Below are positions 1-6,399 of a stretch of DNA of 16,244 nt, piece after piece. Numbering within the stretch: the stretch's first letter is position 1; each line of letters begins with the position of its first letter. The translations under genes and the position numbers were made by a program. This DNA is from an uncultured Lachnospiraceae bacterium. GTDB lineage: Bacteria > Bacillota > Clostridia > Lachnospirales > Lachnospiraceae. The notes under the pieces are model-generated. The model was not told the DNA's origin, did no database searches, and saw nothing but the letters and a program-made list of their open reading frames with translations. The stretch lies in assembly GCA_902496125.1 (NCBI GenBank), contig CABUZU010000035.1, forward strand, positions 1-16,244, in the 5' to 3' direction.

Positions 1-1020
1 ATCTTCTGGGTCTTCTACATCCTTTAATAATTCTTCAATTACATCTACTTTTACTTCTTGTTCACATAAAAATTCATAATCAAGAGCAATTGCTTCTGCG
101 GTTTCATAATCAATTTCTTGATTAATGGTTACCATCTTACCTTCTAAGAATAACTTCTTAACAATTTCAGAAGGCTGTTTTTTCATCTTTTCTGCTAATT
201 CTTTGATTGTAATCTTTTCTGGAAGTACTAAAGTCTTAATTTCATCTTCTACTTCCTTCTTAGCAGCATGTTTATTGTTTTTCTTAGTAGCTTTTTCAAG
301 ACTCTTGAAGTTATCTTCTCTGTCCAGCTTATCGTAACGTTCTTTGTTTCGATTTTCTTGCTTTTTACTCTTCTTTGTAGATGCAGATGGTTTTACATAG
401 GAGTCGGTTTGAATCATAGAGCTACTCTGATTGTTTCTTCTGCCATTGTCACGTCCGCCATTTCTGCGGTCATTTCTATCATTACCATTACGGTCATTTC
501 TGTCACGATCGCCATAAGAACGTCTTTCACCATTGTTGTTACGGTCGCCATAAGAACGTCTTTCACCATTGTTGTTACGGTCGCCATAAGAACGTCTTTC
601 ACCATTATTGTTATTATTTCTACGATCGCCACCATTGTTGTTGTTACGACGGTCACCATTATTGTTATTACGTCTTTCGCCATTATTGTTGTTACGGCGG
701 TCACCATTGTTATTATTACGACGTTCTCCGTTATTATTATTACGACGTTCTCCATTATTATTGTTACGTCTTTCGCCATTATTATTATTACGACGTTCTC
801 CGTTATTATTATTGCGACGTTCGCCATTATTATTGTTATTACGGCGTTCGCCATTACTATGAGAGTTTCTATTGTTATTAGAATTTCTTTCTCCAGATTG
901 TTCTTTTTTATCTGTTCTCTTATCGCTATTTTGAGGTCTAAATACTACAGCTGCACGCTTCTTAGAAGCATTGCTGTCCCCTCCATTTTCACTTGGATTA
1001 ACTACTTTCTTATCTGACAT
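1..1020 (-). CDS. infB: Translation initiation factor IF-2, N-terminal part (runs off the left edge)
   Basis: IF-2 is the GTPase that places initiator fMet-tRNA on the 30S subunit and promotes 50S joining. Only the first 340 codons are in the window; the G domain and C-terminal domains lie beyond position 1. Residues 1-56 are a short basic leader. Residues 57-172 are a 13-unit Asn/Gly/Glu/Arg repeat (NNNNGERR type), and residues 173-260 are polar and lysine/arginine-rich. Residues about 263-317 form an IF2_N subdomain (TLVLPEKITIKELAEKM, then KLFLEGKMVTINQEI), which together with the operon position gives the identification. The ATG directly follows the ylxQ stop (TAGATG) and has GGAGGT just upstream. 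The N-terminal region of IF-2 is known to vary greatly in length and composition between bacteria, but this tract is unusually regular. Last gene visible of the rimP-nusA-ylxR-ylxQ-infB operon. Confidence 0.95.
   Translation of the reverse strand, partial: MSDKKVVNPSENGGDSNASKKRAAVVFRPQNSDKRTDKKEQSGERNSNNNRNSHSNGERRNNNNNGERRNNNNGERRNNNNGERRNNNNGERRNNNNGERRNNNNGDRRNNNNGERRNNNNGDRRNNNNGGDRRNNNNNGERRSYGDRNNNGERRSYGDRNNNGERRSYGDRDRNDRNGNDRNDRRNGGRDNGRRNNQSSSMIQTDSYVKPSASTKKSKKQENRNKERYDKLDREDNFKSLEKATKKNNKHAAKKEVEDEIKTLVLPEKITIKELAEKMKKQPSEIVKKLFLEGKMVTINQEIDYETAEAIALDYEFLCEQEVKVDVIEELLKDVEDPED
505..852 (-). repeat. Tandem repeat inside infB coding for 13 Asn/Gly/Arg-rich units
   Basis: In coding direction the tract starts with ten or eleven units of about 24 bp, encoding NNNNGERR with GDRR or GGDRR variants. 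It ends with three units of the longer form NNNGERRSYGDR. The 36-bp segments at 511-546 and 547-582 are identical, and a third copy begins at 583. The 24-bp units differ mainly at synonymous positions (AAT/AAC for Asn; CGT, CGC or AGA for Arg), so they look older and under protein-level selection, while the 36-bp units look recently duplicated. The reading frame is kept throughout. The repeat also creates long spurious open frames on both strands. Confidence 0.93.
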
Positions 1021-1365
1021 CTATTTACCTCCATTTAATAAAACCTTTTCAAGCTCCCTTGCCTTTTGAACTTTTGAAATAACACCTTTTGCAAAGCCTT
1101 CATCAGTAATTGCAATGCATACACGATTTTCACAACCAATTGCATCTCCAAGGCTTTCCTTATTCCCATATGTCATACATGGTACCTTGTAATAAGCACA
1201 CATATTTTTAATATCCTTTTGTGTATTTAAGGAAGCATCCTCTGCTAACAACACTAAATAACTTTTACCAGATTTTACTGCCTTTTCTACACAAAAACTT
1301 CCACTTTCTACTTTACCTGCTTTTTTTGCAAGTCCTAAAAAAGAAAGAATTTTATCAGTTTTCAA
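1021..1365 (-). CDS. ylxQ: YlxQ, L7Ae-family RNA-binding protein (TTG start)
   Basis: A 114-residue protein of the L7Ae/L30e/S12e/Gadd45 fold, which in other members binds kink-turn RNA. The N-terminal motif FLGLAKKAGKVESG is typical of the YlxQ group encoded between nusA and infB in Firmicutes. Its exact cellular role is not settled. The frame starts at a TTG (1365-1363) that overlaps the end of ylxR by 11 bases; AAAAGGAG lies 10 bases upstream inside ylxR, so translation is probably coupled. There is no ATG near the N-terminus that would keep the conserved FLGLAKKAGK segment. Its stop codon abuts the infB start. Confidence 0.92.
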   Translation of the reverse strand: MKTDKILSFLGLAKKAGKVESGSFCVEKAVKSGKSYLVLLAEDASLNTQKDIKNMCAYYKVPCMTYGNKESLGDAIGCENRVCIAITDEGFAKGVISKVQKARELEKVLLNGGK

Positions 1366-1624
1366 GTTGTTCCATCTCCTTTTTCAGCTGTTCATATACT
1401 TCACTAGGGATTGCACATTGAAAAGAGCGTTCCAATCCTTTTGTTTTAATTGCCTGATTTAGACATTCTACATTTTGGCAAATATAAGCTCCTCTTCCAT
1501 TTTTACGACCATTCGCATCAATGAAAAATTCCTTCTCAGATGTCTTAATTACTCGAATCATCTCATTCTTTGCCTTCATCTGCCTACATCCAATGCATTG
1601 TCTCATAGGAATTTTTTTCTTCAA
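1355..1624 (-). CDS. ylxR: YlxR family nucleic-acid-binding protein (TTG start)
   Basis: An 89-residue basic protein with the YlxR hallmarks: MRQCIGCR near the N-terminus and NGRGAYIC in the middle (residues about 42-49). The family (DUF448) is encoded beside nusA. It has been proposed to bind RNA and, in some bacteria, linked to regulation or RNase P, but the role is not firmly established. The likely start is a TTG at 1624-1622, served by GGGAG at 1638-1634 with 9 bases of spacing, giving MKKKIPMRQ, the usual family N-terminus. The alternative ATG at 1606 would remove six residues and has no well-placed ribosome binding site. It lies 18 bases after nusA and overlaps ylxQ. Confidence 0.92.
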   Translation of the reverse strand: MKKKIPMRQCIGCRQMKAKNEMIRVIKTSEKEFFIDANGRKNGRGAYICQNVECLNQAIKTKGLERSFQCAIPSEVYEQLKKEMEQLEN

Positions 1625-1642
1625 CCTTTAACACTCCCATTC

Positions 1643-2965
1643 TTAGTCTTCTTCTAAAGCTTGTAATAATTCCTCTAAATCCATATCTACTTCTTCTGGT
1701 TCTTCTACTTTTTCTTCTACTACAGGTTCTTCTTTAATTTCTTCAAATACCTGTGAACCTACTAATTCTTCTAAAGTCTTTGGCTCTTCTACTTTTTCTT
1801 CTACTTGCGTTTCTGCTTCTTCTGTAGCACTTTCCTCTTGTTCTACATCAAATTCACTGTATCCTGTATAGTCATCTTGTGCTTCTGAATTTACATCTAA
1901 GCCTAATTCTTTGTAAAGACCTGCTTCTCTTGCCTGAGTTTCACTCTTAATATCAATCTTATATCCTGTAAGTTTTGCAGCAAGTCTTGCATTCTGTCCA
2001 ACTTTACCAATTGCTAGAGAAAGCTGATAATCTGGAACAATTACCTTTGCTGTTTTTTCTTCTTCATCAGCCATAACAAAAATTACTTTTGCTGGGCTTA
2101 ATGCGTTTTCAATTAAGATTGCTGGATTTGGATCCCAATTGATAATATCAATCTTCTCACCACGAAGTTCTTCTACAATTGCATTAACTCTCGCACCGTT
2201 TACACCTACACATGCACCAACCGGGTCAACATTTGGATCATTAGACCAAACGGCCATCTTTGTACGAGAACCTGCTTCACGAGAGATTTCCTTAATCTCT
2301 ACAATACCATCTTTTACTTCTGTAACTTCTTCTTCAAATAAACGTTTTACAAGTTCTGGATGTGTTCTAGATACCTTAACCTTAGGTCCACGACTAGTTT
2401 CTTCTACGCTTAAGATATAAACCTTAATACGTTCAGTAGGCATGTAATGTTCACCCTTTACCTGTTCATTTTCAGTTAAAAGTGCATCGCATTTTCCTAA
2501 GTTAATGCTTACATTTTCTTTTACATAACGCTGTACAATACCAGTTACTACTTCTCTTTCTTTTGCATGATATTGATTGTATACAGATTTACGTTCTTCT
2601 TCACGAATTTTTTGTAAGATAACATTCTTTGCAATCTGAGTAGAAATACGGCCAAATTCTTTTGATTTTACTTCTACCTTTACGGTATCACCAATTCCAT
2701 AACGACCACTTTTTTTAAGATTTCTTGCTTGTTCTAAACTAATCTCAGTAAGAGTATCTTCTACATTTTCTACAATCTTCTTTTCTAAAAATACTTTAAA
2801 ATCACCAGTAGTTCTATTAATTTCAACCTTCGCATTATCTGCACGACCAAAATGGTTCTTACATGCAGTAATTAAAGAGTTTTCAATGGCTTCTAACATC
2901 GTTTCTTTGCTGATTTCTTTTTCTTTTTCTAACACATCAAGTGCTTCTAATAATTCTTTATTCAT
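1643..2965 (-). CDS. nusA: Transcription termination/antitermination factor NusA
   Basis: NusA binds RNA polymerase and nascent RNA, and modulates pausing, termination and antitermination. The 440-residue protein has an N-terminal RNAP-binding domain (about 1-130), an S1 domain (about 136-200, GIVQRYVKENVSINLG), KH1 with GVNG at 254-257, and KH2 with IGKVGQNARLA from residue 319. Residues about 372-440 form a very acidic tail containing VEEKVEEP twice (388-395 and 417-424). Bacillus NusA ends soon after KH2, so this tail is an extension of about 70 residues. It is not recognisably the AR1/AR2 repeats of enterobacterial NusA. GGGAGG sits 9 bases before the ATG. It lies 24 bases after rimP and 18 bases before ylxR. 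Confidence 0.98.
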   Translation of the reverse strand: MNKELLEALDVLEKEKEISKETMLEAIENSLITACKNHFGRADNAKVEINRTTGDFKVFLEKKIVENVEDTLTEISLEQARNLKKSGRYGIGDTVKVEVKSKEFGRISTQIAKNVILQKIREEERKSVYNQYHAKEREVVTGIVQRYVKENVSINLGKCDALLTENEQVKGEHYMPTERIKVYILSVEETSRGPKVKVSRTHPELVKRLFEEEVTEVKDGIVEIKEISREAGSRTKMAVWSNDPNVDPVGACVGVNGARVNAIVEELRGEKIDIINWDPNPAILIENALSPAKVIFVMADEEEKTAKVIVPDYQLSLAIGKVGQNARLAAKLTGYKIDIKSETQAREAGLYKELGLDVNSEAQDDYTGYSEFDVEQEESATEEAETQVEEKVEEPKTLEELVGSQVFEEIKEEPVVEEKVEEPEEVDMDLEELLQALEED

Positions 2966-2989
2966 TTTCCGTATCCTCCCATCTAATAC

Positions 2990-3466
2990 TTAAAAGTCAA
3001 AAGCTAAACGAATTAATGCAATATTACTTCTATCTAAAACTAAATCTTCATCATCTTCTAATGTAATGGTAACTGTTTCATTATCATAAGCCTTTAAGAT
3101 TCCTTCATATTCCTTCTTTCTATTTAAAGAACGGAATAATCGAACCTCTACTGCTTTTCCCATACTTCTATTAAAATCTTTATCCTTCTTTAACGGACGA
3201 CCAAGACCTGGAGAACTCACTTCTAGAGTATAACTTTCGTCAATGTAATCTTCCCTATCTAAAATTTCATTAAAAGCTCTCGTTACCAAGACACAGTCAT
3301 CAATGGTAATTCCACCTTCTTTATCAATATAAGCGCGTAAATATTTGTTGCTACCTTCTTTTACATATTCTACATCAACTAATTCAAAATTATTTGCTTC
3401 AATAATTGGAAGCAAGAGCTCTTCTGAGCGTTTTTCAATGTCTTCTCTTTTTACCAAATCCGTCAT
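2990..3466 (-). CDS. rimP: Ribosome maturation factor RimP
   Basis: RimP assists late maturation of the 30S subunit. The 158-residue length and the conserved blocks fit the family: FELVDVEYVKEGSNKYLRAY (residues 27-46), then IDKEGGITIDDCVLVTRAF and YTLEVSSPGLGRPL. It is the first gene of the nusA-infB operon, the usual place in Bacteria. The ATG at 3466 has AAAGG directly against it with no spacer, which is poor. A TTG at codon 4 (3457-3455) would have that AAAGG at 9 bases, so the real protein may be three residues shorter. Confidence 0.96.
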   Translation of the reverse strand: MTDLVKREDIEKRSEELLLPIIEANNFELVDVEYVKEGSNKYLRAYIDKEGGITIDDCVLVTRAFNEILDREDYIDESYTLEVSSPGLGRPLKKDKDFNRSMGKAVEVRLFRSLNRKKEYEGILKAYDNETVTITLEDDEDLVLDRSNIALIRLAFDF

Positions 3467-3514
3467 CCTTTCTTCTTATCTCATTTTTTGTTTCAAGTTG
3501 TTAATACAAACAGT

Positions 3515-3540
3515 AAAGAGTGGACTCACGCCCACTCTTT
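3515..3540 (-). promoter_or_regulatory. Leader hairpin of the rimP-nusA-infB operon, possible NusA-dependent attenuator
   Basis: On the minus strand AAAGAGTGG pairs with CCACTCTTT around an 8-base loop, and one further G.U pair is possible. The 3' side is followed by an interrupted T-rich stretch (CTTTACTGTTTG) rather than a clean T run. It lies about 50 bases upstream of rimP, between the operon promoter and the first gene, and also downstream of recA. Autoregulation of nusA by NusA-dependent termination in its leader is known in Bacillus subtilis. A short stem plus broken U tract is the shape expected of such a site; the function here is inferred. Confidence 0.6.
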
Positions 3541-3567
3541 CCCGAACAACTAGTATACATCTCTATA

Positions 3568-3596
3568 AGGATAACACACTTATCTAAAAAATGCAA
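3568..3596 (-). promoter_or_regulatory. Sigma-A type promoter for rimP-nusA-infB
   Basis: The -35 TTGCAT (3596-3591) and the -10 TATCCT (3573-3568) are separated by exactly 17 bases, in the gap between recA and rimP. A second, better -10 candidate, TATACT (3557-3552), lies 10 bases further downstream without a clear -35. Either would start a leader of roughly 80-95 bases containing the 3515-3540 hairpin. Confidence 0.6.
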
Positions 3597-3609
3597 GTGA
3601 TTTTTCACA

Positions 3610-4653
3610 TTATCCTACATCTACCCCAGTAAGGTCTTCTTCGACTTCCATTGGAGCATTAAAACCACATGCTACTCTTACCTTCGAATCAATCTCTTTC
3701 ATTACTAATGGATTCATTGATAGAAAGTTCTTCGCATTTTCTCTACCTTGGCCAATTTTTTCTCCACTATAAGCATACCAAGCACCACTCTTATCTACGA
3801 TATCGAATTTAACTGCAAGGTCTAAAATATCGCCTTCTCTAGAGATTCCCTTACCAAACATAATATCAAATTCAGCTTCCTTAAATGGTGGTGCAATCTT
3901 ATTCTTAACTACTTTAATACGTGTACGGTTACCAATAATCTCACCATTTTGCTTTAAAGATTCTGTACGACGCACATCTAAACGCATCGTAGAATAAAAC
4001 TTAAGTGCACGACCACCTGTTGTTGTTTCTGGATTACCAAACATTACACCAATCTTTTCACGTAACTGGTTAATGAAAATAACCGTACATCCATATTTAT
4101 TCGTAATACCAGTCAATTTACGAAGTGCCTGCGACATGAGTCTTGCCTGTTGTCCTACATGAGCATCTCCCATATCACCATCGATTTCTGCCTTAGGAAC
4201 TAACGCAGCAACGGAGTCGACAATAATAATGTCAACAGCACCTGAACGAACCATCGTTTCTGCAATCTCTAATGCCTGTTCACCATTATCTGGCTGTGAA
4301 ATATAAAGTTCATCAATATCTACGCCAATTTTCTGTGCGTAAGCTGGATCTAATGCATGTTCTGCATCGATAAAGCCTGCAATACCACCTCTTTTTTGAA
4401 CTTCGGCTACCATATGGAGTGCTACAGTTGTCTTACCACTTGATTCAGGTCCATAAATCTCAATAATACGTCCCTTAGGAATACCACCAAGCCCCATTGC
4501 GATATCTAGGCTCAGACAACCAGTTGGAATTGTCTCTACATTCATACTGGCGGTGTCTCCTAGTTTCATAATAGAACCCTTACCAAACTGTTTCTCAATC
4601 TGTGCTACTGCATTGTCTAAAGCTTTTAATTTATCTTCATTTACCTTTACCAT
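3610..4653 (-). CDS. recA: Recombinase A
   Basis: RecA forms ATP-dependent filaments on single-stranded DNA, carries out homologous pairing and strand exchange, and triggers LexA self-cleavage. The 347-residue protein is full length. Visible features are Walker A GPESSGKT at 68-75, Walker B region DIIIVDSVAAL at 141-151, loop L2 with NQLREKIGVMFGNPETTTGG at 195-214, and a short acidic C-terminal tail (VEEDLTGVDVG). The ATG is preceded by AGGAGG at only 4 bases spacing. It is monocistronic by promoter evidence. Only a weak GTGA/TCAC stem follows the stop, so some transcripts may continue into the rimP leader. SOS control is indicated by the LexA box at 4668-4681. Confidence 0.99.
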   Translation of the reverse strand: MVKVNEDKLKALDNAVAQIEKQFGKGSIMKLGDTASMNVETIPTGCLSLDIAMGLGGIPKGRIIEIYGPESSGKTTVALHMVAEVQKRGGIAGFIDAEHALDPAYAQKIGVDIDELYISQPDNGEQALEIAETMVRSGAVDIIIVDSVAALVPKAEIDGDMGDAHVGQQARLMSQALRKLTGITNKYGCTVIFINQLREKIGVMFGNPETTTGGRALKFYSTMRLDVRRTESLKQNGEIIGNRTRIKVVKNKIAPPFKEAEFDIMFGKGISREGDILDLAVKFDIVDKSGAWYAYSGEKIGQGRENAKNFLSMNPLVMKEIDSKVRVACGFNAPMEVEEDLTGVDVG

Positions 4654-4667
4654 ATTACCTCCTAAAA

Positions 4668-4681
4668 TGAACTAATGTTCG
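4668..4681 (-). promoter_or_regulatory. LexA (SOS) operator of recA
   Basis: On the minus strand CGAACATTAGTTCA matches the Gram-positive LexA box CGAAC-N4-GTTCG at 9 of 10 specified positions. It lies just downstream of the recA -10 hexamer, covering roughly the transcription start and the first dozen transcribed bases, where LexA would block initiation or promoter clearance. Confidence 0.88.
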
Positions 4682-4689
4682 ATAGTGTT

Positions 4690-4718
4690 ATCATAATACA
4701 CTTTGAAAGAAATGTCAA
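4690..4718 (-). promoter_or_regulatory. Sigma-A promoter of recA
   Basis: A perfect -35 TTGACA (4718-4713), a 17-base spacer and the -10 TATGAT (4695-4690). The predicted start is near 4683, immediately against the LexA box. This strong core promoter needs repression, which fits SOS control. Confidence 0.88.
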
Positions 4719-4738
4719 GCCTATTATACTATAAATTC

Positions 4739-4775
4739 AAAAAGGAAGCAACTATTTTATTCGTCGCTTCCTTTT
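4739..4775 (-). terminator. Intrinsic terminator after the lactonase gene
   Basis: On the minus strand AAAAGGAAGC pairs with GCTTCCTTTT; three further pairs (GAC with GTT) extend the stem to about 13 bp around a 10-base loop, followed by TTTTTG. It lies seven bases after the lactonase stop and separates that operon from the recA promoter. Confidence 0.85.
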
Positions 4776-4782
4776 ATTTTAA

Positions 4783-5844
4783 TTAATTTTCATCATCAAT
4801 GCATACAAATTGGCAACAATTTGGTTCATCTACCTTCTCAGGAGCCTGATTCATAATCAATAATCCCTTTTCATGATTAATTGTAAAGAATGTAAGTGTT
4901 CCTGTCTCATGGTTTACAGAACAAATATGCTCATCATCTGGGAAGATTGCAATATCCTTTGGATAGTCACCTGCAATCGGGATTGCATTTAAGAATGTAA
5001 CTAAACCTGTTTCTGCATCACGTTTAAAAATACTAATACTGTTGTCACCAGCATTACTGATATAGATATACTGATTATCGTGAGATAATTTTAACGTAAT
5101 CGATGCAGTCAAATTATTTACTCCTTTAGGAATTGTAGGAAGCTTTTGAATACATTCAAATTTTGGTAAAGTTCCTGTTCCATCATAGCTGTAAACAGAA
5201 AGAGTATTTGCAAGCTCACAAATCAAATACATAAATCTTCCATCATCTGAAAATACAATCTTTTTAGGGCCAGAATCTAATTCACATCTTACAATATCAC
5301 GAAGTGTGATAGAACCATGAACTTGTGAGAATCCATAAATCTTAATCTGGTCAACACCAGAATCTACAGCGCATAAATATTTATTATCTGGTGTTAAACG
5401 GACACAGTCAACATGGGGACGATGACTCTTTTCTGCAACACCACCAAGTCCTTTATGGAAAATACCATCTGTAACATTTCCAATTGAACCATCTTCATTT
5501 AAACGAACAACAGTTGCTTTACCATCATGATATCCGCCGACAAATAAATATTTATCATCTGGTGAAATTACAATATGGCAACCTCTCATTCCTTTAATAG
5601 ACTGCTTATTAAGACGTACTAAATGTCCATCTTTTTGAATTTCAAAAGCAATTACTCCTTCATCTACAATCGAATATAAGAATTTACCACTGTTTGAAAT
5701 CGTCATATAAGATGCATTATTACATTTGATTTCATCCACTTTTGTGAATTTGCCTTTCTCTACATCTACTTCAAAGATGGTAATTCCTTTACTTTTGCCA
5801 ATATAGGTATAAGAGCCTACATATGCATAGTATTTTTTTGCCAT
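4783..5844 (-). CDS. Lactonase-family seven-bladed beta-propeller protein (6-phosphogluconolactonase-like)
   Basis: A 353-residue cytoplasmic protein without signal peptide. It opens with YAYVGSYTYIGKSKGI and carries repeated blade motifs such as SPDDKYLFVGGYHDG, TPDNKYLCAVDSGVDQIKIY, SDDGRFMYLICEL, SHDNQYIYISNAGDNSISIF and FPDDEHICSVNHETGTLTFF, spaced at the 45-55 residue intervals of a propeller. This is the lactonase family that includes E. coli Pgl (YbhE), which hydrolyses 6-phosphogluconolactone; other members act on other lactones. No zwf or gnd gene is nearby, so the substrate is uncertain. AGGAGG lies 7 bases before the ATG. It follows the GNAT gene by 16 bases and is probably cotranscribed with it, ending at the 4739-4775 terminator. 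Confidence 0.85.
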   Translation of the reverse strand: MAKKYYAYVGSYTYIGKSKGITIFEVDVEKGKFTKVDEIKCNNASYMTISNSGKFLYSIVDEGVIAFEIQKDGHLVRLNKQSIKGMRGCHIVISPDDKYLFVGGYHDGKATVVRLNEDGSIGNVTDGIFHKGLGGVAEKSHRPHVDCVRLTPDNKYLCAVDSGVDQIKIYGFSQVHGSITLRDIVRCELDSGPKKIVFSDDGRFMYLICELANTLSVYSYDGTGTLPKFECIQKLPTIPKGVNNLTASITLKLSHDNQYIYISNAGDNSISIFKRDAETGLVTFLNAIPIAGDYPKDIAIFPDDEHICSVNHETGTLTFFTINHEKGLLIMNQAPEKVDEPNCCQFVCIDDEN

Positions 5845-5860
5845 TTTTCTTCCTCCTATT

Positions 5861-6292
5861 TTACTTCTTTATATACATAATCATACCCGGTCCTAAAGCA
5901 TCTGTGGGTCTTGCAATAAAACCGTGTTGAATATAAAAATCTTCTCTGCCTTTTGCACACATTAAATCAAGCATCATTTCTGTGCCTTCTGGTGTAATCT
6001 CTTCTACATATCCAATTAAGCTTTTAATTAAAAGTGAACCTACACCCATTCCTTGTGCATTCGGATGAATAATTAAATCTTGAATATAACAAATGACACT
6101 GCCATCGCCTACAATTCTTCCCATGCCAATTGGTTGTCCTGCTAAAGTGGCACATATCGTGCATAGCGAATTATCTAAAGCTTTCGTAGCTTGTTCTCTC
6201 GTTAATTCCTTCCATCCGACATCTTTTCGAAGTTTTAAATACATATCGGTATCGATAATATTTTTTTCGATTTTTAATAACTCGTCACTCAT
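5861..6292 (-). CDS. GNAT family N-acetyltransferase
   Basis: A 143-residue acetyl-CoA-dependent N-acetyltransferase of unknown substrate. GNAT motif A is visible as IQDLIIHPNAQGMGVGSLLI (residues 70-89), with the Q-x-x-G-x-G acetyl-CoA pyrophosphate loop at 80-85, and the C-terminal FYIQHGFIARP resembles motif B. I place the start at the ATG 6292-6290, which has GGGAG at 7 bases. The open frame extends 19 codons further upstream to 6349, but that extension overlaps the promoter and would lie upstream of the predicted transcript start. First gene of a two-gene operon with the lactonase-like protein. The LxxGVGW-like N-terminus resembles small acetyltransferases of the YjcF/PaiA size class, which does not fix a substrate. 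Confidence 0.88.
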   Translation of the reverse strand: MSDELLKIEKNIIDTDMYLKLRKDVGWKELTREQATKALDNSLCTICATLAGQPIGMGRIVGDGSVICYIQDLIIHPNAQGMGVGSLLIKSLIGYVEEITPEGTEMMLDLMCAKGREDFYIQHGFIARPTDALGPGMIMYIKK

Positions 6293-6320
6293 CGTTTCTC
6301 TCCCTTTTATACACTTCAAT

Positions 6321-6349
6321 ATGTTAGCACAGCTATCAAAAAGTATCAA
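6321..6349 (-). promoter_or_regulatory. Promoter of the GNAT-lactonase operon
   Basis: The -35 TTGATA (6349-6344), 17-base spacer and -10 TAACAT (6326-6321), preceded by TGC, which forms an extended -10. It begins about 10 bases after the galM terminator and places the transcript start about 25 bases before the chosen GNAT ATG. Confidence 0.72.
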
Positions 6350-6358
6350 GAGGAATTT

Positions 6359-6389
6359 AAAAAAGAACTCCTTTTTCTAGGAGTTCTTT
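6359..6389 (-). terminator. Intrinsic terminator of the asd-galM operon
   Basis: On the minus strand AAAGAACTCCT pairs perfectly with AGGAGTTCTTT around a 6-base loop (AGAAAA), followed by more T residues. It starts 10 bases after the galM stop codon. Confidence 0.88.
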
Positions 6390-6399
6390 CACGCTTTTA

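Noticed and set aside
505..852. CRISPR-like array, because of regular 24- and 36-bp spacing
   Set aside because: The units are adjacent with no unique spacers, keep one reading frame and encode an in-frame part of IF-2.
414..862. Further repeat-driven open frames on both strands (414-854 minus, 608-862 plus)
   Set aside because: Low-complexity Met/Ile/Thr/Val or Leu/Arg/Ser/Pro translations of the same repeat in other frames; no independent evidence of coding.
268..1017. A 249-codon plus-strand open frame rich in Ile, Thr and Val across the infB repeat
   Set aside because: It is the antisense shadow of the infB repeat: Asn and Arg codons read in reverse give Ile/Val/Thr. There is no plausible ribosome binding site or protein-like composition, and infB on the other strand is certain.
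3600..3612. recA terminator from the GTGA/TCAC stem after the stop codon
   Set aside because: Only 4 bp of stem, and the T run begins several bases later; too weak to call as an intrinsic terminator.
6293..6349. Upstream extension of the GNAT gene by 19 codons
   Set aside because: It overlaps the promoter and lies upstream of the predicted transcript start; the internal ATG at 6292 has a well-spaced GGGAG.
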